Shown: positions 34,623 to 43,706, numbered from the stretch's first letter. The stretch: DNA of 64,000 nt from Parasedimentitalea psychrophila (GCF_030285785.1 NZ_CP127247.1:3557501-3621500); one strand, 5' to 3'. The notes: generated by a model not told the origin, from the sequence alone. Made by a program: numbers and translations.

Positions 34623-35633
34623 ATGACTGAAACACGAACTTTAAGTCTTGCTGAAATCGAAGAGCTGTCCTTTGAGGCGCTAGTGGCGGCTGGAACCTCT
34701 GCGGAAAACGCGCGCCCTCTGGCGATTGCAACGGCCGCGACCGAGGCCGACGGCGTCGCCAGCCACGGATTGGCCTATATCCCGATTTATGCCGAGCACG
34801 TTCAATGTGGAAAAGTTGATGGCCAGGCTGTACCCAAACTGGATGTGACGCGCCCGGGCGTGATCACAGTGGATGCGGCTACAGGGTTTGCGCATTCGGC
34901 CATCGATAAGGGGTTTGAACAGCTGATCCCGCTTGCCCGTCAACAGGGTGTTGCCGCGCTGTCAATTCACAATTCCTATAATTGCGGCGTACTGGGGTAC
35001 CACACCAATCGCTTGGCCGAAGCAGGTCTGGTTGGGCTTGGCTTTACAAATGCACCGGCGTCAATCGCACCATCGGGGGGATACAAACCCGTTGTCGGCA
35101 CTAACCCATTTTCGATTGCCGCGCCGGGATTGGATGGAAAACCGGCGGTATTGATCGACCAAAGCGCCAGTACCATCGCCAAGAGTGAAGTGATGAAATA
35201 TGCGCGCGAAGGCAAACCGATACCTGTTGGCTGGGCTCTGGACGGGGACGGCAACCCAACCACTGATCCAAATGTCGGCCTAAAGGGCTCGATGGCGCCC
35301 TCTGGTGGCTACAAGGGTGTCGGAGTTGCATTGCTGGTCGAGATGATGGCGGCCGCCCTTACCGGGGCCACGTTGGGCATCAATGCTTCGCCGTTTTCTG
35401 GCACCGCTGGTGGACCGCCTAAAACGGGGCAATTTTTCCTGGCAATCGATCCTGCAGCAACATCCGGAGATCTGTTTGCCGCCCGTATCGCAGACCTTGC
35501 AAACGCGGTTCATGCGCAGGACGGCGCGCATCTTCCAGGGGACGGACGCACGAAAAAACGCGCCTTGGCGCAGACACAAGGCGTTGCGGTCAACACCGCA
35601 ACTCTTGCCCGGATCGAGGCACTCCTCGGTTAG
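34623..35633 (+). CDS. Ldh2/MDG-type NAD(P)H oxidoreductase
   Basis: A 336-aa member of the malate/L-lactate dehydrogenase-like family, which includes delta1-piperideine/pyrroline-2-carboxylate reductases and sulfolactate dehydrogenases. The family's SHG motif with the catalytic His is present (DGVASHGLAYIPIYAEHV, about residue 48), as are VDAATGFAHSAIDKG, VVGTNPFSIAAPG and LKGSMAPSGGYKGVGVALLVEM. The usual HFG triad later in the fold reads YNCG here (HNSYNCGVLGYH). A CGGAGG box precedes the ATG. In this operon a cyclic imino acid reductase or 2-hydroxy acid dehydrogenase role is plausible. Confidence 0.88.
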   Translation: MTETRTLSLAEIEELSFEALVAAGTSAENARPLAIATAATEADGVASHGLAYIPIYAEHVQCGKVDGQAVPKLDVTRPGVITVDAATGFAHSAIDKGFEQLIPLARQQGVAALSIHNSYNCGVLGYHTNRLAEAGLVGLGFTNAPASIAPSGGYKPVVGTNPFSIAAPGLDGKPAVLIDQSASTIAKSEVMKYAREGKPIPVGWALDGDGNPTTDPNVGLKGSMAPSGGYKGVGVALLVEMMAAALTGATLGINASPFSGTAGGPPKTGQFFLAIDPAATSGDLFAARIADLANAVHAQDGAHLPGDGRTKKRALAQTQGVAVNTATLARIEALLG

Positions 35634-35733
35634 GGGAAATGCCTGTCAGGGGAAGGCAGGCCAATTGGAGGGGTTACAGAGTAACCCGTTCCAAATGCTC
35701 ATAAATGAGCCAACAGTGGAAGGGAGAGTTCCA

Positions 35734-37569
35734 ATGTCAATCAAGCCTCCATTTACGGAGCTGGAAATCAAGAAGGCGGGGTCTGGATTCTATGAAGGAT
35801 ACAGTCTGCCGATTGCGCTGATCAGTAAGATCACAATGGCCTTACTGGTTATTTGGGCCCTGGTTTGGCCCGCCAATGCCAACAGTGCATTGGGAAGCCT
35901 GAACTGGAAAATTCTGGGGGATTTCAACGCGTTTTACATCGTGATTGTTGGGGCATTCGCGTTCTTCCTGTTTGTTGTGGCAGCGCTACCGCAAACCGGC
36001 AAACGGGTCATGGGGCGCCCGGGCGAAGCACCAGAGTTCTCAAACTTTTCATGGTTTTCAATGATGTTCGGTGCCGGTTTGGGCGTTGGACTGATGGTTT
36101 TTGCCACTGCAGAACCTATGGGGCTTTGGGGGTCGAATCCGGTGGTTGTGTCCGGCGAGGTTGTCGGCAATACCGAAGCAGCGCTGCAATCTGGATATCG
36201 CTATACATTCCTGCACTATGGTATCCACGCCTGGGCCATCTATGTGGTGACCGGCCTGTCGCTGGCATACTACGCTTACACGCGTGATATGCCGCTGACG
36301 ATCCGATCGGCCCTGACGCCATTGTTTGGCAAATATGTGAATGGTGTCTTTGGTCATATCGTCGATGTTCTGGGTGTTGTTGCCACAATTCTAGGTGTGT
36401 CGGTAACAATCGGTTTTGGTGTCAGCCAGTTCGTTGATGGGCTCTATGCGATCACAGGCATGGAATGGATGATGGATATGACCGGTGATGCTCCGGCCCC
36501 AGGCACAGTGGGTCTTGTTTCAGGTCTGGTCATTATCATGGGGCTGTCGATCATTTCAGCCGTGTCAGGTGTGGGACGTGGGGTAAAGTATCTCTCGAAC
36601 CTCAACCTGGTGTTGTCGATCGTTTTGTTGCTGACCTTTGTGATTTTTGGATCCTTCATGTTTGCAATGACCACCTATGCCACCGCGCTGATGGACTACA
36701 TCCTGCACTTTGCCGCGCTTAGTTTTGGCCCTTACACCCCGCAATCCCCAGAGGTATTTGCGGCGGCCTTGCCGGAAGCAGCCAAACCTCTTGCCGGAGA
36801 TCTGATGGCAGGGGCAACCAATGCCTGGGGATCCTTTGATGGGTTCAAATCAGGTCTGGATGGTGCGGCTGCAGCACTGCCAGAGGAAACTCTTGCTGCT
36901 GTGTACGATGCCGGTAATGCAGGGCGTCAGTTTGGCTGGCAGGCCGGGTGGACCACGTTCTACTGGGCTTGGTGGATCGCATTCTCGCCCTTCGTTGGCC
37001 TGTTCCTTGCCCGTATCTCCAGAGGTCGTTCGGTCCGGGAATTCATTGTAGGCTGTGTCTTTGCGCCTACGTTGGTCTGCTTTGCCTGGATGACAATCCT
37101 TGGTGGTACAGCCATTGATCTGGAACTGACCGGGGATGCCAATGGCGTGATCATCGGAGCCTCTAATACTGCCAAACTGTTTGTGACTTTGGGGGAAATG
37201 CTCTCCGGTGGTTTCCTGACAGCGATCACTGTGATGTGCGTGGTGCTGATCCTGACCTTCCTGGTAACCTCGGCTGACTCGGGTATTTTGGTGATGAACA
37301 CCATCATGTCCGGTGGCGAGCAGGAAACAGGTATCAAACACCGTATCGTCTGGGGCGTGATCCTGACTTTGGTGATTGGAACGCTGCTGATTGCTGGCAA
37401 AAACAACGGCGGCGCAGATCCGATGGAAGCGCTAAAGAGCGCGATGATCATCGGCGCACTGCCTTTCACGGTGGTGATGGGGCTGATGTGTGTGTCGCTG
37501 GCCAAGGCGCTGTATCGTGATGGTCTGCGTGACAAACATAGTGCAGCAGAAGCCGCACCTGCCGAGTAA
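35734..37569 (+). CDS. BCCT-family betaine/carnitine/choline transporter
   Basis: A 611-aa inner-membrane protein with about 12 hydrophobic segments. The BCCT signatures are clear: FNAFYIVIVGAFAFFLFVVA, FSNFSWFSMMFGAGLGVGLM, the Trp-rich segment HYGIHAWAIYVV, and the conserved WTTFYWAWWIAFSPFVGLFL with FLARISRGRSVREFI. Such carriers take up quaternary ammonium compounds such as glycine betaine, carnitine or stachydrine. GGAAGGGAG precedes ATG 35734; a longer frame upstream overlaps the Ldh gene in another phase and is ignored. A hairpin follows before soxB. It probably imports the substrate of the flanking enzymes. Confidence 0.92.
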   Translation: MSIKPPFTELEIKKAGSGFYEGYSLPIALISKITMALLVIWALVWPANANSALGSLNWKILGDFNAFYIVIVGAFAFFLFVVAALPQTGKRVMGRPGEAPEFSNFSWFSMMFGAGLGVGLMVFATAEPMGLWGSNPVVVSGEVVGNTEAALQSGYRYTFLHYGIHAWAIYVVTGLSLAYYAYTRDMPLTIRSALTPLFGKYVNGVFGHIVDVLGVVATILGVSVTIGFGVSQFVDGLYAITGMEWMMDMTGDAPAPGTVGLVSGLVIIMGLSIISAVSGVGRGVKYLSNLNLVLSIVLLLTFVIFGSFMFAMTTYATALMDYILHFAALSFGPYTPQSPEVFAAALPEAAKPLAGDLMAGATNAWGSFDGFKSGLDGAAAALPEETLAAVYDAGNAGRQFGWQAGWTTFYWAWWIAFSPFVGLFLARISRGRSVREFIVGCVFAPTLVCFAWMTILGGTAIDLELTGDANGVIIGASNTAKLFVTLGEMLSGGFLTAITVMCVVLILTFLVTSADSGILVMNTIMSGGEQETGIKHRIVWGVILTLVIGTLLIAGKNNGGADPMEALKSAMIIGALPFTVVMGLMCVSLAKALYRDGLRDKHSAAEAAPAE

Positions 37570-37581
37570 CCAATAATTCTT

Positions 37582-37604
37582 GAGCGGGCTGTAGTGGCCC
37601 GTTC
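37582..37604 (+). terminator. Hairpin between transporter and soxB
   Basis: GAGCGGGC pairs with GCCCGTTC (one G-T pair) across a 7-nt loop, 12 nt after the BCCT stop. There is no T tract, so it may attenuate or stabilise mRNA; it could divide the cluster into two transcripts. Confidence 0.45.
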
Positions 37605-37671
37605 GTTCCAACAGTGCGTACCTCATTTGTACTGAGCGACGCTAACGCCTCCTCCGATAGTTGAGAATACC

Positions 37672-38922
37672 ATGACTTACAGTGGATTTCGGGTCATTCG
37701 CGAAGCGTTGACTGGCCATAAAGGGTGGCGGTCTGTCTGGCGCGATGCCCATCCAAAGCCTCATTATGATTTTGTCGTCATTGGCGGTGGCGGTCATGGC
37801 TTAGCAACAGCCTATTACCTTGCCCGTGAGTTTGGTGAAGCAAACATAGCGGTTGTTGAAAAGGGCTGGATTGGTGGTGGCAATGTCGGGCGCAACACGA
37901 CGATCATCCGATCGAACTACCTGCTGGATGCAAATGAACCATTCTATGAGTTTTCGCTGAAGCTCTGGGAAGGGTTAGAGCAGGAGCTGAACTACAACGC
38001 CATGGTCAGCCAGCGTGGCATCCTGAATCTATTACACAGCGACGCCCAGCGCGACGCGGCACGTCGGCGGGGGAACGCGATGATCCTGAACGGATCAGAT
38101 GCTGAATTGCTGGACATTGCTGGAGTTCGCAAACTCTATCCCTTCCTGAATTTCGAAAATGCCCGGTTCCCGATCAAGGGTGGATTGCTGCATCGACGCG
38201 GTGGCACCGTGCGTCATGATGCGGTGGCCTGGGGCTATGCCCGCGGGGCCGACCGACAGGGTGTCGACATCATCCAAAACTGTGAAGTCACCGGGTTTCG
38301 CATCAAAAACGGGCGCTGCCTGGGGGTTGAAACCACAAAAGGATTTATAGGTGCGACCAAACTTGGTGTGTCCGTTGCTGGCTCGTCCAGCCGGGTGATG
38401 GCCATGGCAGGGATGCGGTTGCCCATCGAAAGCCATGTCTTGCAGGCCTTTGTCAGCGAAGGGCTGAAGCCCACATTGCCCGGTGTCATCACCTATGGCG
38501 CAGGCCATTTCTATTGCAGTCAGTCGAACAAAGGCGGTCTTGTCTTTGGCGGGGATATCGACGGCTACAATTCCTATGCACAGCGTGGCAATCTTCCCAC
38601 TGTTGAAGACGTCGCAGAAAGTGGAATGTCCCTGATCCCAGCTTTAGGCCGCATACGCCTCTTGCGCAGTTGGGGCGGCATCATGGACATGTCGATGGAT
38701 GGATCCCCGTTTATCGATAAGACACCTATCGACGGTCTCTATTTCAACGGCGGCTGGTGTTACGGCGGCTTCAAGGCAACGCCTGCTGCAGGTTTTGCCT
38801 TCGCCCACCTGATGTCCACAGACCGCTCGCATAAAACCGCCACTGCTTATCGTCTCGACCGGTTCCGCACCGGACACATGATTGATGAAAAAGGTCAGGG
38901 CGCGCAGCCCAACCTGCACTGA
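37672..38922 (+). CDS. soxB: Sarcosine oxidase beta subunit
   Basis: A 416-aa FAD-dependent subunit with the Rossmann motif FVVIGGGGHGLATAYYLARE (Gly38-Gly43), the RNTTIIRSNYLLD segment and GGTVRHDAVAWGYARGADR. His182 in RHDAVAWG is the likely covalent FMN site at the alpha/beta interface. The C-terminal part has GGIMDMSMDGSPFIDKTPID and LYFNGGWCYGGFKATPAAG. Length matches soxB. With the three following genes it forms the heterotetrameric enzyme that oxidises sarcosine or another N-methyl amino acid to formaldehyde (or methylene-folate) and H2O2. Confidence 0.93.
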   Translation: MTYSGFRVIREALTGHKGWRSVWRDAHPKPHYDFVVIGGGGHGLATAYYLAREFGEANIAVVEKGWIGGGNVGRNTTIIRSNYLLDANEPFYEFSLKLWEGLEQELNYNAMVSQRGILNLLHSDAQRDAARRRGNAMILNGSDAELLDIAGVRKLYPFLNFENARFPIKGGLLHRRGGTVRHDAVAWGYARGADRQGVDIIQNCEVTGFRIKNGRCLGVETTKGFIGATKLGVSVAGSSSRVMAMAGMRLPIESHVLQAFVSEGLKPTLPGVITYGAGHFYCSQSNKGGLVFGGDIDGYNSYAQRGNLPTVEDVAESGMSLIPALGRIRLLRSWGGIMDMSMDGSPFIDKTPIDGLYFNGGWCYGGFKATPAAGFAFAHLMSTDRSHKTATAYRLDRFRTGHMIDEKGQGAQPNLH

Positions 38923-38933
38923 AGAGAAATTAT

Positions 38934-39221
38934 ATGATCATTCCTCACCCTTTACTGGGCCCGCGAGATGCGCAGGAGTTTACCTATCTCGGTGATGCCA
39001 GCCTGATTGATCGCCCGGATTGGCAAAGTGAAAACGCCATGCAAGAATTTCATGACTACCTCTACCTGCGTGAAAACCCGGCGGGCCAGCATCGTGAGCT
39101 TTGGTTTCATGAGCAAGGGGATCGGTCCTGGTTGGTGGTCACCCGCAATACGGTGACCCACGAAATCACACAGGTAGAGCTGGCAAGCGATGTTGCCCGC
39201 GCACAGGGGCGCGGCAGATGA
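38934..39221 (+). CDS. soxD: Sarcosine oxidase delta subunit, without the zinc cysteines
   Basis: 95 aa, located between soxB and soxA as usual, with the family core FTYLGDAS, FHDYLYLRENPAGQHRELWF and HEQGDRSWLVVTRNTVTHEI. In characterised SoxD proteins an N-terminal CPYCG pair and a later HxxxC bind zinc. Here the N-terminus is IIPHPLLGPRD and the later site is FHEQGDRSW, so all three cysteines are absent. The stop overlaps the soxA start (ATGA). The subunit is conserved in length and order but should not bind zinc. Confidence 0.88.
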   Translation: MIIPHPLLGPRDAQEFTYLGDASLIDRPDWQSENAMQEFHDYLYLRENPAGQHRELWFHEQGDRSWLVVTRNTVTHEITQVELASDVARAQGRGR

Positions 39222-42175
39222 CACAAGTGAACCGGCTGAGCGGTGGTCGACTGGACCGCAAAAAAACGCTGTCTTTCTCGTTTAATGGTAAAACTTATAA
39301 AGGGTATCAGGGAGATACCCTGGCTTCGGCATTGCTGGCCAATGATGTTCGTTTGGTTGGTCGTTCGTTCAAGTATCACCGCCCACGGGGTATCTTTTCC
39401 GCTGGATCGGAAGAACCAAATGCCTTGGTTGAACTGGGCAGTGGCGCGAGGCAGGACCCTAATACCCGGGCCACAACGGCAGAATTGTTTGACGGGCTGA
39501 CAGCACGGTCGCAAAACCACTGGCCATCGTTGAAATATGACCTGCTGGCTGTGAACGACCGGTTGTCCGACTTCCTGACGGCGGGTTTCTATTACAAGAC
39601 GTTCACCTGGCCTGCAGCCTTTTGGGAAAAGCTATACGAGCCGATCATCCGACGGGCTGCCGGGTTGGGTAGCTTATCGATGCAGGACGACCCCGACCTT
39701 TATGACAAAGGGTTCCTGCACTGCGATCTGTTGGTGATTGGCGCAGGCCCAGCCGGGCTGGCGGCTGCGCTGACAGCAGGGCGCGCTGGAGCGAGCGTTC
39801 TGCTTGCTGAGGAGGATTTTCTGCTTGGTGGTCGCCTAATTGCCGAGGATATGGCGCTTGGTGATGGTCCAGCCGCACTTTGGGTTGCAAAGGTCCAAGC
39901 TGAGTTGAGCGGCATGGACAATGTTCGCATCCTGCTGCGCACAACTGTGAATGGGGCCTACGACCACGGTGTCTACAGCGCCTTAATGCGGGTGTCGGAC
40001 CATATGGCGTCGCCTGAACCGGGGAAACCGCGCCAGATTCTATGGCGGATCTATTCCAAACAGGCTCTGGTTTGCACCGGTGCCATTGAACGTCCCATTG
40101 CGTTTAAAAACAATGATCGCCCTGGTGTCATGTTGGGCGGCGCAGTGCGTGCATACGCTAACAGGTGGGCGGTGACCCCTGCGCAATCGGTCGTGGTCTT
40201 TACAAACAACGATGATGGTCACCGCACAGCTAAGGTCCTGCAAAGCAAAGGTATTTCAGTTCCAGCGGTCATTGATATACGCCAAGACGCGCCAAACATT
40301 TCCGGTGCGGAGGTCTTGGCCGGAGCCCAGGTGATCGACAGCAGTGGACGCAGCGGTTTGAAATCGATCAAGGCCCGTTTGGCAAATGGTGAGATCCGCA
40401 GTTTCGCCTGCGGGGCATTGGCCGTCAGCGGTGGTTGGAACCCTAACCTTAGCCTCACCTGTCACCAACGGTCTCGTCCAGAATGGCGTGAGGACATTGC
40501 CAGCTTTGTCCCAGGGCGGGACTTGCCGCCCGGTCAACTGGTTGCAGGGGCTGCTAGAGGTGATTTTTCAACTTCACTGGCGTTGCAAGGGGGCGTGAAT
40601 GCAGCACTGAAGGCGTTGAAAAACATTGGTCTGACCGGGCGGGAAATTGAGCTCCCCAAGGCCGAGGATGTTGACCTATCCCTGACGCCATTCTGGCACG
40701 TCAACGGTGCCAAAGGCCGGGCTTGGATTGACCTGCAAAATGATGTGACCGTCAAAGACGTGACATTGGCCCATCAAGAAGGTTTCCGGTCGGTCGAACA
40801 TCTGAAGCGCTACACGACATTGGGCATGGCCACGGATCAGGGAAAGACCTCTAATATGGGAGGGTTGGCTGTGATGGCAGAGTTGACCGGTAAAGCCATA
40901 CCCGAAACCGGAACTACCATGTTTCGGCCACCCTATACACCCGTTGCCCTTGGGGCATTGGCAGGACGATCAGTCGGCAAAGATTTTCATCCCACTCGTA
41001 AAACACCGAGCCATAAATGGGCTGAAGAGCAAGGCGCTGTCTTCGTCGAAACTGGGAATTGGTTGCGGGCACAGTGGTTTCCACAGCCGGGAGAAGCCCA
41101 CTGGCGGCAATCAGTTGATCGCGAAGCCCTAGCGGTTCGTAAATCTGTGGGTGTCTGCGATGTGACGACCTTGGGCAAAATTGATGTCCAAGGCAGTGAT
41201 GCTGCAACTTTTCTGAACAAGATTTACGCCAACGGCTTTGCCAAACTGCCGGTGGGGAAAGTACGGTACGGGATCATGCTGCGCGAAGATGGCATCGCTT
41301 ATGACGACGGTACCGCCGCACGTTTTGCCGAAGACCACTTTGTGGTCACAACCACCACAGCAAATGCGGTACTGGTCTATCGCAACATGGAATTCGCCAG
41401 ACAATGCCTGTGGCCTGACCTGGATGTACAACTGATTTCTACAACCGAAGCCTGGGCGCAATATGCAGTCGCAGGTCCTAAGTCACGCAAGTTGTTGAAA
41501 AAAGTAATCGACCCCGAGCACGATATTTCTAACGAGGCCTTTCCCTTCATGGCGTGCAGGGAAATCACGATCTGCGGGGGGCTGCGGGCGCGCCTGTTTC
41601 GGATCTCGTTTTCAGGTGAACTTGCCTACGAGTTGGCGGTCCCGACCCGGTTTGGGGAAGCGTTGATCCGCAGACTAATGGAAGCAGGCGCCGAATTTGG
41701 TGTGGTACCTTATGGCACAGAGGCGCTCGGCGTGTTGCGGGTAGAAAAAGGCCACGCTGCCGGAGCGGAGCTGAATGGCACCACCACGGCCTTGAACCTG
41801 GGCCTTGGTCGCATGGTGTCGAAGAAAAAAGACTTCATCGGTGCAACGCTGAGCAGGCGCGATGGTTTGAATGGAGATGATCAGTTGATCTTGGTGGGGT
41901 TTCGGCCGGTGTCTAAGGGCGAAGTTCTTGTTTCTGGCATGCACCTGATGACCAGCAACGCTTCGGTCAACGCTAGTAATAGCCAAGGTTATCTTACCTC
42001 AGCCATCCATTCACCAAATCTGGGGCACTCCATTGGACTAGGTTTTCTGAAGAATGGTCACGGTCGGCTGGGCGAAACGTTACGGGCCGTAAACCCCTTG
42101 GAGGCAGGTGAAGTTGCCGTCGAAGTTCTCTCCCCTCATTTTATTGATCCAGAAGGAGAACGGCTCCGTGACTGA
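39218..42175 (+). CDS. soxA: Sarcosine oxidase alpha subunit
   Basis: A 985-aa protein with the full family layout. The N-terminal Fer2_4-like domain (KTLSFSFNGKTYKGYQGDTL, VGRSFKYHRPRGIFSAGSEE, residues about 16-70) is followed by an NAD-binding domain with LLVIGAGPAGLAAALTAGRA (about 171-190). The C-terminal GcvT-like folate-binding half runs from about residue 600, with VGVCDVTTLGKIDVQGSDAA, AVAGPKSRKLLKKV and a segment ending in GRMVSKKKDFIGA. It starts within the soxD stop and overlaps soxG by 8 nt. Folate-pathway companions such as folD, glyA or purU are not next to it. Confidence 0.93.
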   Translation: MTQVNRLSGGRLDRKKTLSFSFNGKTYKGYQGDTLASALLANDVRLVGRSFKYHRPRGIFSAGSEEPNALVELGSGARQDPNTRATTAELFDGLTARSQNHWPSLKYDLLAVNDRLSDFLTAGFYYKTFTWPAAFWEKLYEPIIRRAAGLGSLSMQDDPDLYDKGFLHCDLLVIGAGPAGLAAALTAGRAGASVLLAEEDFLLGGRLIAEDMALGDGPAALWVAKVQAELSGMDNVRILLRTTVNGAYDHGVYSALMRVSDHMASPEPGKPRQILWRIYSKQALVCTGAIERPIAFKNNDRPGVMLGGAVRAYANRWAVTPAQSVVVFTNNDDGHRTAKVLQSKGISVPAVIDIRQDAPNISGAEVLAGAQVIDSSGRSGLKSIKARLANGEIRSFACGALAVSGGWNPNLSLTCHQRSRPEWREDIASFVPGRDLPPGQLVAGAARGDFSTSLALQGGVNAALKALKNIGLTGREIELPKAEDVDLSLTPFWHVNGAKGRAWIDLQNDVTVKDVTLAHQEGFRSVEHLKRYTTLGMATDQGKTSNMGGLAVMAELTGKAIPETGTTMFRPPYTPVALGALAGRSVGKDFHPTRKTPSHKWAEEQGAVFVETGNWLRAQWFPQPGEAHWRQSVDREALAVRKSVGVCDVTTLGKIDVQGSDAATFLNKIYANGFAKLPVGKVRYGIMLREDGIAYDDGTAARFAEDHFVVTTTTANAVLVYRNMEFARQCLWPDLDVQLISTTEAWAQYAVAGPKSRKLLKKVIDPEHDISNEAFPFMACREITICGGLRARLFRISFSGELAYELAVPTRFGEALIRRLMEAGAEFGVVPYGTEALGVLRVEKGHAAGAELNGTTTALNLGLGRMVSKKKDFIGATLSRRDGLNGDDQLILVGFRPVSKGEVLVSGMHLMTSNASVNASNSQGYLTSAIHSPNLGHSIGLGFLKNGHGRLGETLRAVNPLEAGEVAVEVLSPHFIDPEGERLRD

Positions 42176-42743
42176 TTTGCAAATGATGACGCCAATGGGT
42201 AATACAACGCCCACTGTGGAACACTATGGTAGCACCTGTATCGCCGAACATTGTGGCATAGAGCTCGTGTCTCTGGCCGCACGTCGGGGTCAGACAGAGA
42301 CGTTACAAGACTATGTAGAAAAAGAGTTGGGAGTGCGCCTTCCCAAGGTCGGGGGATCAGTCACCGGAACTGATGTCAGTGCTTGGTGGACTGGACCTGA
42401 CCAATGGATGATTGAGGCCCGTTGGGACATCAAATTGGCACTTACCGGTCGGGTCGCACAAGTGATCGGCAAGTTGGGCTCTGTTGTTGATCAGAGTGAT
42501 GGATGGGTCCGGTATGACATAAGCGGGCCTGATGTAATTTCCATGTTTGAGAAGTTGACGGCAATCGACGTCCAAATGATGCAATCGGGGACGGTTGTGC
42601 GGTCAGCTATTCACCATATCGGCTGCTTTATCCGTTGTGAGACCGCCGGAGACGACTACTCCGTTTATGGACCGAGATCATCTGCAGACAGCCTGCATGA
42701 AGCGCTGGTCGGAACTGCGTTGGCGAATTTTCCGACTGAATAG
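42168..42743 (+). CDS. soxG: Sarcosine oxidase gamma subunit
   Basis: A 191-aa protein. I set the start at GTG 42168, which overlaps the end of soxA by 8 nt and follows AAGGAG at about 10 nt; in-frame upstream codons fall inside soxA. It has the gamma-subunit pattern: CGIELVSLAARRGQTETL, WWTGPDQWMI, VVDQSDGWVRYDISGPDVIS and GTVVRSAIHHIGCFIRC. SoxG resembles a shortened GcvT/YgfZ domain and completes the tetramer. It is the last intact gene before an IS-rich stretch. Confidence 0.9.
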   Translation: MTDLQMMTPMGNTTPTVEHYGSTCIAEHCGIELVSLAARRGQTETLQDYVEKELGVRLPKVGGSVTGTDVSAWWTGPDQWMIEARWDIKLALTGRVAQVIGKLGSVVDQSDGWVRYDISGPDVISMFEKLTAIDVQMMQSGTVVRSAIHHIGCFIRCETAGDDYSVYGPRSSADSLHEALVGTALANFPTE

Positions 42744-42795
42744 CAACCGGCACATTTGTGATGACTTGCGCCAATGGCCGACGTGCGGACGCATT

Positions 42796-43043
42796 GGCGT
42801 TGTTGCAGAACAGACGCCTGAGGGGTGACTTCCCCTTTCCCCATAGAGTTCAACCCACGCGAACGATCTCGGCCGTGCCGAGGGCCGAGAAGCGGTTCAA
42901 CAAGGCGATGCGGATGTGGATTTCGGCGGTCCGGGTCTCGCGCCATGATGCGCTCGCCGAATGTTTTGAGGCATCGCATCCACTGCCCGGCAGTGGTTTG
43001 CCTGCAAACCATGAGAGGGTGGCTTCGACGCGACTTCGAGTAG
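42796..43043 (-). mobile_element. IS-D2, IS5-family remnant interrupted by hairpin element 2
   Basis: It starts with GGCGTTGTTGCAGAA like IS-D1 and encodes, on the minus strand, the end of the same transposase (TAEIHIRIALLNRFSALGTA). The 40-nt element at 42980-43019 splits it; elsewhere it is close to IS-D1, with a short deletion at ARDPDRQ. Similarity to IS-D1 ends near 43043. Confidence 0.83.
42980..43019 (+). repeat. Two-hairpin mini-element, instance 2 (in IS-D2)
   Basis: 40 nt: CCACTGCCCGGCAG, hairpin TGGTTTGC-CT-GCAAACCA, then T GAGAGGG. IS-D1 has GCATCGCAT-CT-TGGCTTCGACG here, so the element stands exactly in place of CT. Sequence identical to instance 3. Confidence 0.88.
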
Positions 43044-43216
43044 ATGTGAATGCCTGCGATTGAGTCTTTACTACCTCAGCCTCAGCCTCAGGCATTCAGC
43101 AGATCAGCTTCCGCACCAAAGCGCAGGAAAGCAAAAAAATACGAAAAAAAGTTAATGCAGTTAAGGCGGTCCGGTGACGCTGGAGCTGTCGATTGGTGTT
43201 AACCCAGCCCTGTTGC

Positions 43217-43447
43217 TCAGAGATCCGTCTCGCGAAACATATGGGCAACCGTGTGCTTCAACTGCAGGTCAAGAACCACCTTGTAGCGTTGCTGGAAATC
43301 CGGGGAGTTCACGATCCGGCTGACCTGCCAGCGGGAATAACCTGTCGCCTCGGCGCAATTATACAGCTTGCCGCCGGGGTGCTGCACCATCCATAGCAGC
43401 ACCGCCTGATGACGGCGCTGCCAGGCAGGGTATTGACCCTTAGTCAT
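43217..43447 (-). CDS. Small helix-turn-helix protein, phage-like
   Basis: A 76-aa basic protein (MTKGQYPAWQRRHQAVLLWM) with a helix-turn-helix-like stretch NCAEATGYSRWQVSRIVNSP (about residues 30-50), reminiscent of small DNA-binding proteins that precede phage packaging or replication genes. Its ATG overlaps the stop of the IS-interrupted gene upstream (43440-43447), so the two formed an operon. No close family recognised. Confidence 0.6.
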   Translation of the reverse strand: MTKGQYPAWQRRHQAVLLWMVQHPGGKLYNCAEATGYSRWQVSRIVNSPDFQQRYKVVLDLQLKHTVAHMFRETDL

Positions 43448-43706
43448 CGACTAATCCAAGCTCGATTAGACGTTTGTCCGACTCACCATAGCTGTTGGAA
43501 AAGAGGCCTTCGCTTAACCCGGCTGATCGCAAAGAGAGGTAAGCTTGAAGTTCCTTTGGGATCTGACGATCGTTATCTATCTTATAACCTGAAAGATCAC
43601 AGCGCACTATATATAGTAATTGAAGTATGCAGATGCCTTTCTCAGAGGTGATGAGGTAATCCCCCCCGAAACTAAGGGGATGTGGAAGTAGAATTTTCTC
43701 GGCAGA

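Larger units (their letters stand above)
42744..43216. other. Intergenic stretch with IS-D2 remnant and mini-element
   Basis: It holds IS-D2 and hairpin element 2 (listed separately). A short CCTCAG tandem (about four units, 43073-43092) lies just after IS-D2. Nothing else is recognised. Confidence 0.5.

Noticed and set aside
43073-43092. CCTCAG tandem as a functional microsatellite
   Set aside because: Only about four units, next to IS debris, with no gene or promoter it could affect.
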